This document shows positions 10,133 through 19,572 of a stretch of DNA of 22,500 bases, piece after piece; position 1 is the first letter of the stretch; each line of letters begins with the position of its first letter. The DNA comes from Mesostigma viride. Lineage: Eukaryota > Streptophyta > Mesostigmatophyceae > Mesostigmatales > Mesostigmataceae. Where the stretch lies: the NCBI GenBank assembly GCA_009746045.1, contig RPFO01001641.1, positions 40,001 through 62,500 on the forward strand. Reading direction: 5' to 3'. Under the pieces are notes generated by a model. The model saw only the letters and a program-made list of their open reading frames with translations. It made no database searches and was not told the origin of the DNA. The position numbers and the translations under genes were made by a program.

Positions 10133-10330
10133 GGGTAGAGCAGGGGCACAGCTGCTGTGGGCTGGCCCTGCACATTCACATAGTGTGCTCACCCTAGCAT
10201 ACAGATGGCCGTGTTGCCATCTGGTAGACATGTCTGTGTTATTCCACCGTATAGAGCTAGCACACATATTGTAATAAATTTGATGTTTTGTGGTGATGCA
10301 TGCAAAGCAAGGCAAGGCCAGAAATGGATT
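10133..10330 (+). repeat. B2 split repeat of coding element
   Basis: Copy of B1 that ends AAATGGATT|GAAT at the microsatellite. AATAAA at 10273-10278 is the probable last poly(A) signal of the element. Confidence 0.92.
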
Positions 10331-11986
10331 GAATGAATGAATGAATGAATGAATGAATGAATGAATGAATGAATGAATGAATGAATGAATGAATGAATGA
10401 ATGAATGAATGAATGAATGAATGAATGAATGAATGAATGAATGAATGAATGAATGAATGAATGAATGAATGAATGAATGAATGAATGAATGAATGAATGA
10501 ATGAATGAATGAATGAATGAATGAATGAATGAATGAATGAATGAATGAATGAATGAATGAATGAATGAATGAATGAATGAATGAATGAATGAATGAATGA
10601 ATGAATGAATGAATGAATGAATGAATGAATGAATGAATGAATGAATGAATGAATGAATGAATGAATGAATGAATGAATGAATGAATGAATGAATGAATGA
10701 ATGAATGAATGAATGAATGAATGAATGAATGAATGAATGAATGAATGAATGAATGAATGAATGAATGAATGAATGAATGAATGAATGAATGAATGAATGA
10801 ATGAATGAATGAATGAATGAATGAATGAATGAATGAATGAATGAATGAATGAATGAATGAATGAATGAATGAATGAATGAATGAATGAATGAATGAATGA
10901 ATGAATGAATGAATGAATGAATGAATGAATGAATGAATGAATGAATGAATGAATGAATGAATGAATGAATGAATGAATGAATGAATGAATGAATGAATGA
11001 ATGAATGAATGAATGAATGAATGAATGAATGAATGAATGAATGAATGAATGAATGAATGAATGAATGAATGAATGAATGAATGAATGAATGAATGAATGA
11101 ATGAATGAATGAATGAATGAATGAATGAATGAATGAATGAATGAATGAATGAATGAATGAATGAATGAATGAATGAATGAATGAATGAATGAATGAATGA
11201 ATGAATGAATGAATGAATGAATGAATGAATGAATGAATGAATGAATGAATGAATGAATGAATGAATGAATGAATGAATGAATGAATGAATGAATGAATGA
11301 ATGAATGAATGAATGAATGAATGAATGAATGAATGAATGAATGAATGAATGAATGAATGAATGAATGAATGAATGAATGAATGAATGAATGAATGAATGA
11401 ATGAATGAATGAATGAATGAATGAATGAATGAATGAATGAATGAATGAATGAATGAATGAATGAATGAATGAATGAATGAATGAATGAATGAATGAATGA
11501 ATGAATGAATGAATGAATGAATGAATGAATGAATGAATGAATGAATGAATGAATGAATGAATGAATGAATGAATGAATGAATGAATGAATGAATGAATGA
11601 ATGAATGAATGAATGAATGAATGAATGAATGAATGAATGAATGAATGAATGAATGAATGAATGAATGAATGAATGAATGAATGAATGAATGAATGAATGA
11701 ATGAATGAATGAATGAATGAATGAATGAATGAATGAATGAATGAATGAATGAATGAATGAATGAATGAATGAATGAATGAATGAATGAATGAATGAATGA
11801 ATGAATGAATGAATGAATGAATGAATGAATGAATGAATGAATGAATGAATGAATGAATGAATGAATGAATGAATGAATGAATGAATGAATGAATGAATGA
11901 ATGAATGAATGAATGAATGAATGAATGAATGAATGAATGAATGAATGAATGAATGAATGAATGAATGAATGAATGAATGAATGAAT
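10331..11986. repeat. (GAAT)414 microsatellite
   Basis: 1656 bases of perfect GAAT between the coding element and non-coding copy 3, in whole units. No interruption is visible. The 604-codon minus-strand frame over it is a repeat artefact. Confidence 0.98.
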
Positions 11987-12323
11987 TGCTGAGCTTCGCT
12001 CATTTTATATATGACGCGTGGACGGGCTCAAAGGGGACCGACCTGCCGTAGGTAGCGTAAGACTAGCGCTTGTCACGAGGGTACTGCACCGGCCGGCCCT
12101 TTTTGTGCCTAGGCTGAGTGTGGTTCCGGAGTGCAGGCCTAGGTAGCTTCTAACGTACGTCACTAGACCTTGTTACCTGCGCCAGCCGCCAGGCGTGGCG
12201 CAACTGTGATTGGCAGTCAGTACACCTTGTACCTGCGCCAGCCGGCAGGCCTGCGTGGCGCAATGTGAATGATAGTCAGTACTTAGAGAGGTGTAGGGGA
12301 CGTAGGGAGGCCTCTTTTCAGCT
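11987..12323 (+). repeat. A1 repeat of copy 3
   Basis: 337 bp, repeated as A2 at 13555-13891. Starts with TGC and the inverted repeat TGAGC-TTC-GCTCA. Confidence 0.88.
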
Positions 12324-13363
12324 TCGCAACTTGATCCCAGCATTTGCTGGCAAGGTCGGCTGGCCGCTATGGCGGCTGCGCTGAATGTAAGACGATGCTA
12401 TCGGCCTCTCCGGGCGTGGAGAGGCCTGGAATAAAATTCTTTATGTTCGCCACCCACCGTTACAGGCCACGGTAATGGTTGTTGGGTGGGGGGCTCTACG
12501 TTTTGAGTAAAATGGTGTGATTTCCGGCGCTGGGCCCACTGACGATTCCCCTCTACCCCTGGGTGCGGCAAGCGGCTTCCTGACACTGGGGAAGCTGCGA
12601 TTTTAGTCGGACAACGTCAGGGAAGGAGCCATACAGGCCAGGGCCAGCGGCTACGGTGGAAAGAATCACAGGTGGAGGCGAATCTGCCTTAAACGTGGAG
12701 ATGGCTAGCGCGGGGTGCCAGGGTAGCCCATAACTGCCAGGAGCCTGACAGCGGACCCGATCTTTCGGCCTGTGGCCAGACGGGAGTTTCGGGGAGGATG
12801 CGGGGCTGGAGCGAATCTTGGTGGGAGGAGCGCGCTCTTCATCATTGCCCAGTTTTTCAGCAAAGAATGTTCGCCTGGCGGGGCTGAAATTCTTGCTGTT
12901 TTATCGCCTTGTTTTTATCCTGTATGATGCATTATAGGAAAAGCGATAAAGAGTTCGGTTCAGCCAGGGGGGCATATCTATGCCATAAAAAATTTCCTAC
13001 AACAACACAAGCCCTGGTCAGGGCCTTGGCTAAGCAGTTTCCAAGCCAAGGCCTTGGTAGGGTAGAGGGCCTATCGCCACAAAGGTTTCAATGCCGGGAA
13101 ATCCCAGCCTCGGGGGTGGGGCTGGTGATGGGTCCTGGGCTTGTGAGAGACGGTCCGGGGGCGTAAGGCCTAATGAGCAGCCGCTGGAAACCGCCCCCCT
13201 AACGGGGGAACGACATGGGTGCCGCCCTGCGTCCGCCGGGAAACCGTAGCGGCCACACGGGGGCGGCGGTACAGCCGTGGCAGCGTGCAGGGGGGGGGCC
13301 ATGGGCGGAAAGAAAATCGGCACCAAGGTTGGCGACAGCCTTGGTGGCCAAGAAGGAGGTGTG

Positions 13364-14109
13364 GGGGCAACACCTTGTGTTCGAGTATGCTGGGCCCCCA
13401 GCATGGTGCTACAATAACCAACTTGATAATGATGTGCACTGAGTTTGAAGGTGTGGTATAGGCTGTCCGTATAAAGCCTAGCACACAAAAATGTAAAATA
13501 AATGTTTCTCTTGGTGGGAAGGAACTCCAATGGACCAAAAACAAGAAATGTATTTGCTGAGCTTCGCTCATTTTATATATGACGCGTGGACGGGCTCAAA
13601 GGGGACCGACCTGCCGTAGGTAGCGTAAGACTAGCGCTTGTCACGAGGGTACTGCACCGGCCGGCCCTTTTTGTGCCTAGGCTGAGTGTGGTTCCGGAGT
13701 GCAGGCCTAGGTAGCTTCTAACGTACGTCACTAGACCTTGTTACCTGCGCCAGCCGCCAGGCGTGGCGCAACTGTGATTGGCAGTCAGTACACCTTGTAC
13801 CTGCGCCAGCCGGCAGGCCTGCGTGGCGCAATGTGAATGATAGTCAGTACTTAGAGAGGTGTAGGGGACGTAGGGAGGCCTCTTTTCAGCTCCCACCCAC
13901 CCACCCACGCTGCTAAGAGGGGCAACACCTTGTGTTCGAGTATGCTGGGCCCCCAGCATGGTGCTACAATAACCAACTTGATAATGATGTGCACTGAGTT
14001 TGAAGGTGTGGTATAGGCTGTCCGTATAAAGCCTAGCACACAAAAATGTAAAATAAATGTTTCTCTTGGTGGGAAGGAACTCCAATGGACCAAAAACAAG
14101 AAATGTATT
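13364..14109 (+). repeat. B1-A2-spacer-B2 block, copy 3
   Basis: B1 13364-13554, A2 13555-13891, spacer 13892-13918, B2 13919-14109. Both B units keep the GGGCCC-centred palindrome and the TGTAA/AATAAA signals. Confidence 0.88.
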
Positions 14110-15293
14110 GAATGAATGAATGAATGAATGAATGAATGAATGAATGAATGAATGAATGAATGAATGAATGAATGAATGAATGAATGAATGAATGAATGAA
14201 TGAATGAATGAATGAATGAATGAATGAATGAATGAATGAATGAATGAATGAATGAATGAATGAATGAATGAATGAATGAATGAATGAATGAATGAATGAA
14301 TGAATGAATGAATGAATGAATGAATGAATGAATGAATGAATGAATGAATGAATGAATGAATGAATGAATGAATGAATGAATGAATGAATGAATGAATGAA
14401 TGAATGAATGAATGAATGAATGAATGAATGAATGAATGAATGAATGAATGAATGAATGAATGAATGAATGAATGAATGAATGAATGAATGAATGAATGAA
14501 TGAATGAATGAATGAATGAATGAATGAATGAATGAATGAATGAATGAATGAATGAATGAATGAATGAATGAATGAATGAATGAATGAATGAATGAATGAA
14601 TGAATGAATGAATGAATGAATGAATGAATGAATGAATGAATGAATGAATGAATGAATGAATGAATGAATGAATGAATGAATGAATGAATGAATGAATGAA
14701 TGAATGAATGAATGAATGAATGAATGAATGAATGAATGAATGAATGAATGAATGAATGAATGAATGAATGAATGAATGAATGAATGAATGAATGAATGAA
14801 TGAATGAATGAATGAATGAATGAATGAATGAATGAATGAATGAATGAATGAATGAATGAATGAATGAATGAATGAATGAATGAATGAATGAATGAATGAA
14901 TGAATGAATGAATGAATGAATGAATGAATGAATGAATGAATGAATGAATGAATGAATGAATGAATGAATGAATGAATGAATGAATGAATGAATGAATGAA
15001 TGAATGAATGAATGAATGAATGAATGAATGAATGAATGAATGAATGAATGAATGAATGAATGAATGAATGAATGAATGAATGAATGAATGAATGAATGAA
15101 TGAATGAATGAATGAATGAATGAATGAATGAATGAATGAATGAATGAATGAATGAATGAATGAATGAATGAATGAATGAATGAATGAATGAATGAATGAA
15201 TGAATGAATGAATGAATGAATGAATGAATGAATGAATGAATGAATGAATGAATGAATGAATGAATGAATGAATGAATGAATGAATGAATGAAT
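14110..15293. repeat. (GAAT)296 microsatellite
   Basis: 1184 bases of perfect GAAT after copy 3, passing in phase into (GACG)n at 15294. Confidence 0.98.
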
Positions 15294-15388
15294 GACGGAC
15301 GGACGGACGGACGGACGGACGGACGGACGGACGGACGGACGGACGGACGGACGGACGGACGGACGGACGGACGGACGGACGGACGGAC
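15294..15388. repeat. (GACG)n microsatellite
   Basis: About 24 units of GACG continue the four-base register of the GAAT array without a break. This suggests that a mutated GAAT unit expanded at the array edge, or that the original locus held both motifs. Ends in ACTCTGC at 15387. Confidence 0.95.
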
Positions 15389-15479
15389 TCTGCACGACTC
15401 TTGCCTGTCTGCACGACTCTTGCCTGCCTCGTTGACCCCTCTTGCGCCCACACCTCGGCTTGTCCCGCGTCCCTGCCAG
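15389..15479 (+). other. 3' end of an upstream intron: duplication, branch-like site, splice acceptor
   Basis: A direct duplication (TCTGCACGACTCTTGCCTG, twice) is followed by GTTGAC (15431-15436, branch-point-like), a pyrimidine-rich run and the acceptor CCCTGCCAG ending at 15479. The next base opens coding sequence with GEX1 similarity. An intact acceptor here means the simple repeats and retrotransposons to the left lie in an intron or just upstream of it. Confidence 0.6.
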
Positions 15480-17943
15480 GATGGCTTCATGGGCCAGCAG
15501 CGGCACCTGTTGGAGGCGCTTTCTGGCCTGTCCTCCCTCCACCGCCGGCTGGTGGAGGACCTGTCGGTTTTCAAGCGGCTGGGCTTCTACGCCATGACCA
15601 CCGCGCTCTGCTTCCTGCTGACCGCCACCCCCCGCACGCGGTCAGCCCGCTTCTGGCTGTACGCGGGGCTGGCTGCCACGCTCGCTGCCGAGTGGGGCGC
15701 GCAGGGGGAGCTGGGGGCGCGCCTGTGGGCGTGGCGCACGGGGCCGCTCTGCCACCAAGGGGACGCGGGTGAGCCACATTGTCCGCGCGTGTTTAGGGGG
15801 GCAGGTGAGCCACATTGTCCGCGCGTGTTTAGGGGGGGCACGTGAGCGACCTTGTCCGCGCGTGTTTAGGGGGGCAGGTGAGCGACCTTGTCCGCGCGTG
15901 TTTAGGGGGGCAGGTGAGCGACCTTGTCCGCGCGTGTTTAGGGGGGCAGGTGAGCGACCTTGTCCGCGCGTGTTTAGGGGGGCAGGTGAGCGACCTTGTC
16001 CGCGCGTGTTTAGGGGTGCATGTGGATGTGTCAACGAGACGCCAACGGGTTTTGGAAGCGTTCCTTTCTCACGGACGCCTCACGCTGCTGTTTTCAAGGC
16101 ATAGACGTACACACCTGCCATTATGGTTACAGCAGTGCGGCTTGCAAGGGCGGGGTGCTACCGCAGCTCAGCTTGCAAGGGTGGGGTTTTCCTCCAAATG
16201 CTAGTAGGTTTGGAGGGTCTAGGGTGGGGTACTTTGGGGTCATGTGCTCGACACTATAGGTGGATCTCTGTCACAGTGTATTTGGCTGCATGCGCTTAGT
16301 GCTGCTGAGGTGCTGCCTAGCTTTTGGACAACCCTGTATGCCCTGTTTCCATGTGCTGTCTTGCCCCCCGGCTGTCAGTTTGTGGCTACTCGCACCTACG
16401 GACGTGGCTCACCTGCCGTAATACTCACCCACCCACCCTTTCATCAGCGTCACATGCGTCACCTGCTGCTTTGTGCAGCCAGAACGAGCGCTGTGGCCAT
16501 CTGCCTGCCTCTATGCACGCATCTACGTGGCTTGTTGTGTCGTGTGGAGCTGACAGTGTAGCCTCTCTTCTTGCATGTGCATGGGCGCATTTGCTGGCGG
16601 TGGCGTTGCTAACCGCGGTCGGTGCAGGGTATGCGCTGCGCAGCGGATGGGGCGCGAGTGCGGTGGCGTGGAGGGCGCTGGGAAACCTGGCGGTGCACCT
16701 GCCAGGTGTGGGGGGAGACGGCTGGATGTGGCCAGAAGCGTCAAAGGGGGGCGAGGCATCTGCTCGCCCATGGGCGCACGATGGCTCGACAAGCCACCTG
16801 GGCTACGAGGCGCGGCCAGCGATGGGGGCAGACAGGACGTTGTCCACGCCACCCGCCGCGCCCCCCCCCCTTGGTTGCCCCCCCCTGGACCCGCACGAGC
16901 TGGACGAGTACTGCCGCTGCTGCCGGCTGGTGTTTGCCGGCTGGGCGACGGTCATGCTGCTGTACGCAGTGGCCACGTTCCGGGACTATGCGGCACTGAG
17001 CTACGCGATGCTGGCGCGGCAGCAGAAGAGCCTGGCTGCGGTGCAGGAGAACCTGGTGGTGCTGTCGCGGACCGTGTCCTCGCTGTCACAGCTGCAGCAG
17101 GCGTCCGCGCCCGCGGAAACAAATCACTTGCTGCAGCGCGCCATGTCCGGAACGCCATCGGGGGGGATGTTCGCGAACGCAGCGCAAGGCCATTCCATGC
17201 TCGCGTTGGAACAGGGGGGGCACACGGGCCCCGCTCCCAATGACCCCTCCGCAGCCGCGTCCCCCCCCAGCCTGGAACAAGTGCACGGGGCCTACCGGCT
17301 GAGCTGCCCCAACTGCGACTGGGAGCTGGGCAAAGCAGCGACCCATCCTTCCAGCAGGGCGGTGGGGAAAAGGAGGGGCAGTTTGCTGCGTCTGCTGCTG
17401 CAGAAGCTTGCATCGACTTTGATGCGCGGGATGAGACGCTTGTCGCACCCTGGACCAGCTGGTGGTACCCCAACGGGTGGGAGCGTGGACGCCGATGAGG
17501 GGCGAATTCTCGCTGGGTCAGACAGCATGCCAGGCTGCCACAGCTTTGCCGGTCTGGATGATCCAGGCAGTTCTTCGGACGAGGATTATGTTCCAGAGAG
17601 CCCCCTCTCTGCGCACATGAGTGGGGATGACAGCTGCCGCTTGCCAGCTAGGAAATCCTACGATTTGCGGCCACGAAGCAACTTAGGTCCACTTAATGAG
17701 GTAGGATCGCCAGTGCAGGGGTACAACCCGGTTTTGGCAGTGGAAACGGCAGATGATTTCGGGAGGCTTGTGCATCTGAGTTGGCTATATTCTTCGCGCG
17801 CACATGATTGCGATGGCGATGACTCTTCAAGCATAGCAGAAGACGATGATGCCTGTGAGAGCGACCATGACAGCGACAGCTGGCTGGACTCTGTCACAGA
17901 TGAGGACAGCTGCAGCGAGAACAACACCACACACAGGCAGTAG
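15480..17943 (+). CDS. GEX1: GEX1/Brambleberry/Kar5-family nuclear-fusion protein, C-terminal part (two exons)
   Basis: Exons 15480-15768 and 16628-17943 (stop TAG), joined in phase 1, encode about 534 C-terminal residues. The family acts in the nuclear envelope of gametes and is needed for nuclear fusion in plants, Chlamydomonas, yeast and zebrafish. Exon 1: a heptad-like segment (LLEALSGLSSLHRRLVEDL), FKRLGFY, a hydrophobic span, then LTATPRT..AR..LY.GL..TLA.E. Exon 2: a low-complexity loop, then a membrane segment (about 16924-16980), the FRDY motif (16978-16989) and a coiled-coil-like run (LARQQKSLAAVQENL). The same order and the RT-LY-GL-TLA-E and RDY residues occur in plant GEX1 as I remember it. 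A long Ser/Asp/Glu-rich acidic tail with SYDLRPR follows. The N-terminal Cys-rich domain must lie upstream of the window or be lost. The 5' neighbour is a retrotransposon array. Confidence 0.8.
15769..16020 (+). repeat. 36-bp minisatellite, seven units, each with a splice donor
   Basis: Units start at GTGAGC at 15769, 15805, 15842, 15878, 15914, 15950 and 15986 (spacing 36, 37, 36, 36, 36, 36). Five of the seven starts read CAG|GTGAGC, one reads CAC|GTGAGC, and the first is CGG|GTGAGC at the true exon edge. The first two units have CCACATTG, the others CGACCTTG. The 36-base unit keeps several frames open, so unspliced or alternatively spliced mRNA would gain 12-residue repeats. Confidence 0.93.
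15769..16627 (+). other. Intron of the GEX1-like gene
   Basis: Donor GACGCGG|GTGAGC at 15768/15769. The acceptor GGTGCAG|GG ends at 16627 and is preceded by a textbook branch sequence TTGCTAAC about 15 bases upstream. Length 859 bases, phase 1 on both sides, joining Gly to YALRSGW. The first 250 bases are a minisatellite; the rest (16021-16627) is unique except for a short doubled GCTTGCAAGGG element near 16140 and 16170. Upstream exon boundaries inside it cannot be excluded without a transcript. Confidence 0.65.
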
Positions 17944-18086
17944 ATTTCAGGTGCAAGCTACCTAGAAGCTGGCACAATTATACAATTACTTAGATTGAGA
18001 GACACCCAAATCTGGCATCTCTAAGTGCAGTAAAACTGATGAAACTGAGTGCTCGAGAGATAATTCTTAATTAGGGAGTGATCCGG
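17944..18086 (+). other. Probable 3' UTR of the GEX1-like gene
   Basis: AT-richer than the coding exon, with no ORF. AGTAAA near 18030 could be a weak poly(A) signal. No clear TGTAA was seen, so the transcript end is uncertain. Confidence 0.4.
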
Positions 18087-18213
18087 CATCCATCCATCCA
18101 TCCATCCATCCATCCATCCATCCATCCATCCATCCATCCATCCATCCATCCATCCATCCATCCATCCATCCATCCATCCATCCATCCATCCATCCATCCA
18201 TCCATCCATCCAT

Positions 18214-18249
<36 letters not shown>

Positions 18250-18486
18250 CCATCCTGCATCCATCCATCCATCCATCCATCCATCCATCCATCCATCCAT
18301 CCATCCATCCATCCATCCATCCATCCATCCATCCATCCATCCATCCATCCATCCATCCATCCATCCATCCATCCATCCATCCATCCATCCATCCATCCAT
18401 CCATCCATCCATCCATCCATCCATCCATCCATCCATCCATCCATCCGTCCGTCCATCCATCCATCCATCCATCCATCCTGCATCCA
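18087..18486. repeat. (CATC)n microsatellite with interruptions
   Basis: About 400 bases of CATC units broken by CCGTCC near 18237 and 18446-18452 and by CCTGCATCC near 18254 and 18477. The similar pairing of CCGTCC and CCTGCATCC in the middle and at the right end points to an internal segment duplication. Long frames on both strands (IHPS, WMDG repeats) are not genes. Confidence 0.96.
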
Positions 18487-18694
18487 CACATCAAATTTTT
18501 TCGGCACTTTCTGGCCAAAAAATTATTTGACTGGCTTGCCAAAACATGTTGAACCCAGGTTTTGGGCCCAAGCGAGCACATATATGGTGCACTAAACGCA
18601 AATGGTTTTCACCTTTGCGGAGTGCCTGATCAGAATATGGTAGTGTTTACCCCCCAAAATTGGGGGTCATCGGACAACCCTGGCAAGGTTAACT
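18487..18694. other. Non-coding AT-rich stretch
   Basis: No ORF or RNA gene seen. A small inverted repeat CCCCCAA-AAT-TGGGGG lies near 18652-18667. Confidence 0.5.
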
Positions 18695-19260
18695 GTGACG
18701 TATAACAGCATAAGGTACATGGTTTTTGACATTTTTGCACATATAGAGGCAAGCAATCAACATCAAATTTTATTCAATTGACCCAGAAACTTGCATGCAA
18801 TCTGAATTATGGTCCTCCATCATGATGACATTGTGAAGTCTCAGTTTGCACCCCACCTTCAACATGTTGGTGACGTTTGACAGCATAAAAAGTCAATTTT
18901 ATTACAATTTCATTAGTTTTTTATATCCAAGAGGGCCATAACCATTTCAAACAAGGCACACAACTTAAATGCATAATTTACAAAGGCCAGGTAAAGCATG
19001 CACCAAGGTTGAGGTCACCTATAGACCTATTTGTGACAGTCAATAGCATTAAAAATGCAGTTTTTGCTCATTTCTTTCATTTTGCATAAGTCAAATCATG
19101 CAGATTGCATCCAATATGATTCCACTTGACCCAAAACTTGCACACACATTGAATTCAGGTCCAATGTCATGATGACAATGCCAAATCTCAGTTCATAAAC
19201 CAACGTTTAACATACCATCAGTGACATATGGCAGCATTAATGGTCACTTGGACACATATT
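18695..19260. repeat. Diverged tandem repeat of about 165-190 bp
   Basis: Similar unit starts occur at 18695 (GTGACGTATAACAGCATAA), 18870 (GTGACGTTTGACAGCATAA), 19033 (GTGACAGTCAATAGCATTA) and 19221 (GTGACATATGGCAGCATTA). Units 1 and 3 also share a later block, CTTGACCCAAAACTTGC or a close variant, then TGAATT..GGTCC and CATGATGACA, then a CTCAGTT block. Satellite-like, AT-rich and old by divergence. Confidence 0.7.
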
Positions 19261-19572
19261 ATATGGATTGAACATGGCGAATGATGTTGACAACAGGAAT
19301 AATGATACAATGTCCTAAGTTGTACAATCAAGGTGTGAACAAGCTCGTAAATGTTCTAAATGCTATGCATAAAACACGAGTCACTTGGTAAATAAAACAT
19401 GCCGCGTACAGCCCGCTGCCGCTTCATCGTCTGCCTCTCTCTCCTACTTGGGCTGCGCTGGAGGCCTGGCATGTGATCTAGTTGAGTCCTGCGCTGCTCC
19501 ATTGTCACTACTTGCAGCAGCACACCCTTGGTCTTGCCCTTCTTGTTCGAGGCCACGCGCCCATCCGCATGC
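19261..19572. other. Intergenic stretch without a supported gene
   Basis: AT-rich to about 19400, then mixed composition leading into the G-rich minisatellite. Frames here are short or are continuations of repeat frames. I see no promoter or RNA gene. Confidence 0.4.

Larger units (their letters stand above)
5014..10330 (+). mobile_element. Coding PAT/DIRS-like tyrosine-recombinase retrotransposon
   Basis: A 5317-bp element: A1 5014-5218, gag-like ORF 5287-6385, RT-RNase H-tyrosine recombinase ORF 6478-9509, B1 9705-9902, A2 9903-10108, spacer 10109-10132, B2 10133-10330. Split direct repeats plus a recombinase instead of a DDE integrase define the PAT-like group of the DIRS order (TOC3 and Kangaroo are green-algal relatives). 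Junctions are GAAT|TGGTGAGC on the left and AAATGGATT|GAAT on the right. A1 and A2 differ by one A in a homopolymer and B1/B2 look identical, so insertion is recent. The ORFs nevertheless carry at least eight frame breaks. Orientation matches the neighbouring elements and the downstream GEX1-like gene. Confidence 0.92.
11987..14109 (+). mobile_element. Non-coding split-repeat YR retrotransposon, copy 3 (complete)
   Basis: Complete 2123-bp element: A1 11987-12323, core 12324-13363, B1 13364-13554, A2 13555-13891, spacer 13892-13918, B2 13919-14109. Junctions GAAT|TGCTGAGC and AAATGTATT|GAAT match the other copies. A1 and A2 agree at the diagnostic GAGAGGTGT, as expected of an unrearranged insertion. 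Private differences include GGCGGCGGTACAG and a five-G run (AACGGGGGAACG) where copies 1 and 2 have six. The core has no supported gene. Confidence 0.88.

Noticed and set aside
15288-15479. Apparent N-terminus of the GEX1-like protein reading from (GACG)n
   Set aside because: The frame is open only because of the repeat. A good acceptor at 15479 coincides with the start of family similarity.
15769-16020. CRISPR-like array
   Set aside because: The 36-bp units are directly adjacent with no unique spacers; this is a minisatellite in a eukaryotic intron.
16244-16561. ORF in the GEX1 intron and the upstream part of the long frame (16324-16627)
   Set aside because: A branch site TTGCTAAC and the acceptor at 16627 in matching phase indicate intron sequence. 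The hydrophobic stretch before it has no family match, though I cannot fully exclude an extra exon.
18021-18581. Trp-Met-Asp-Gly repeat ORFs
   Set aside because: Products of the (CATC)n microsatellite in all frames.
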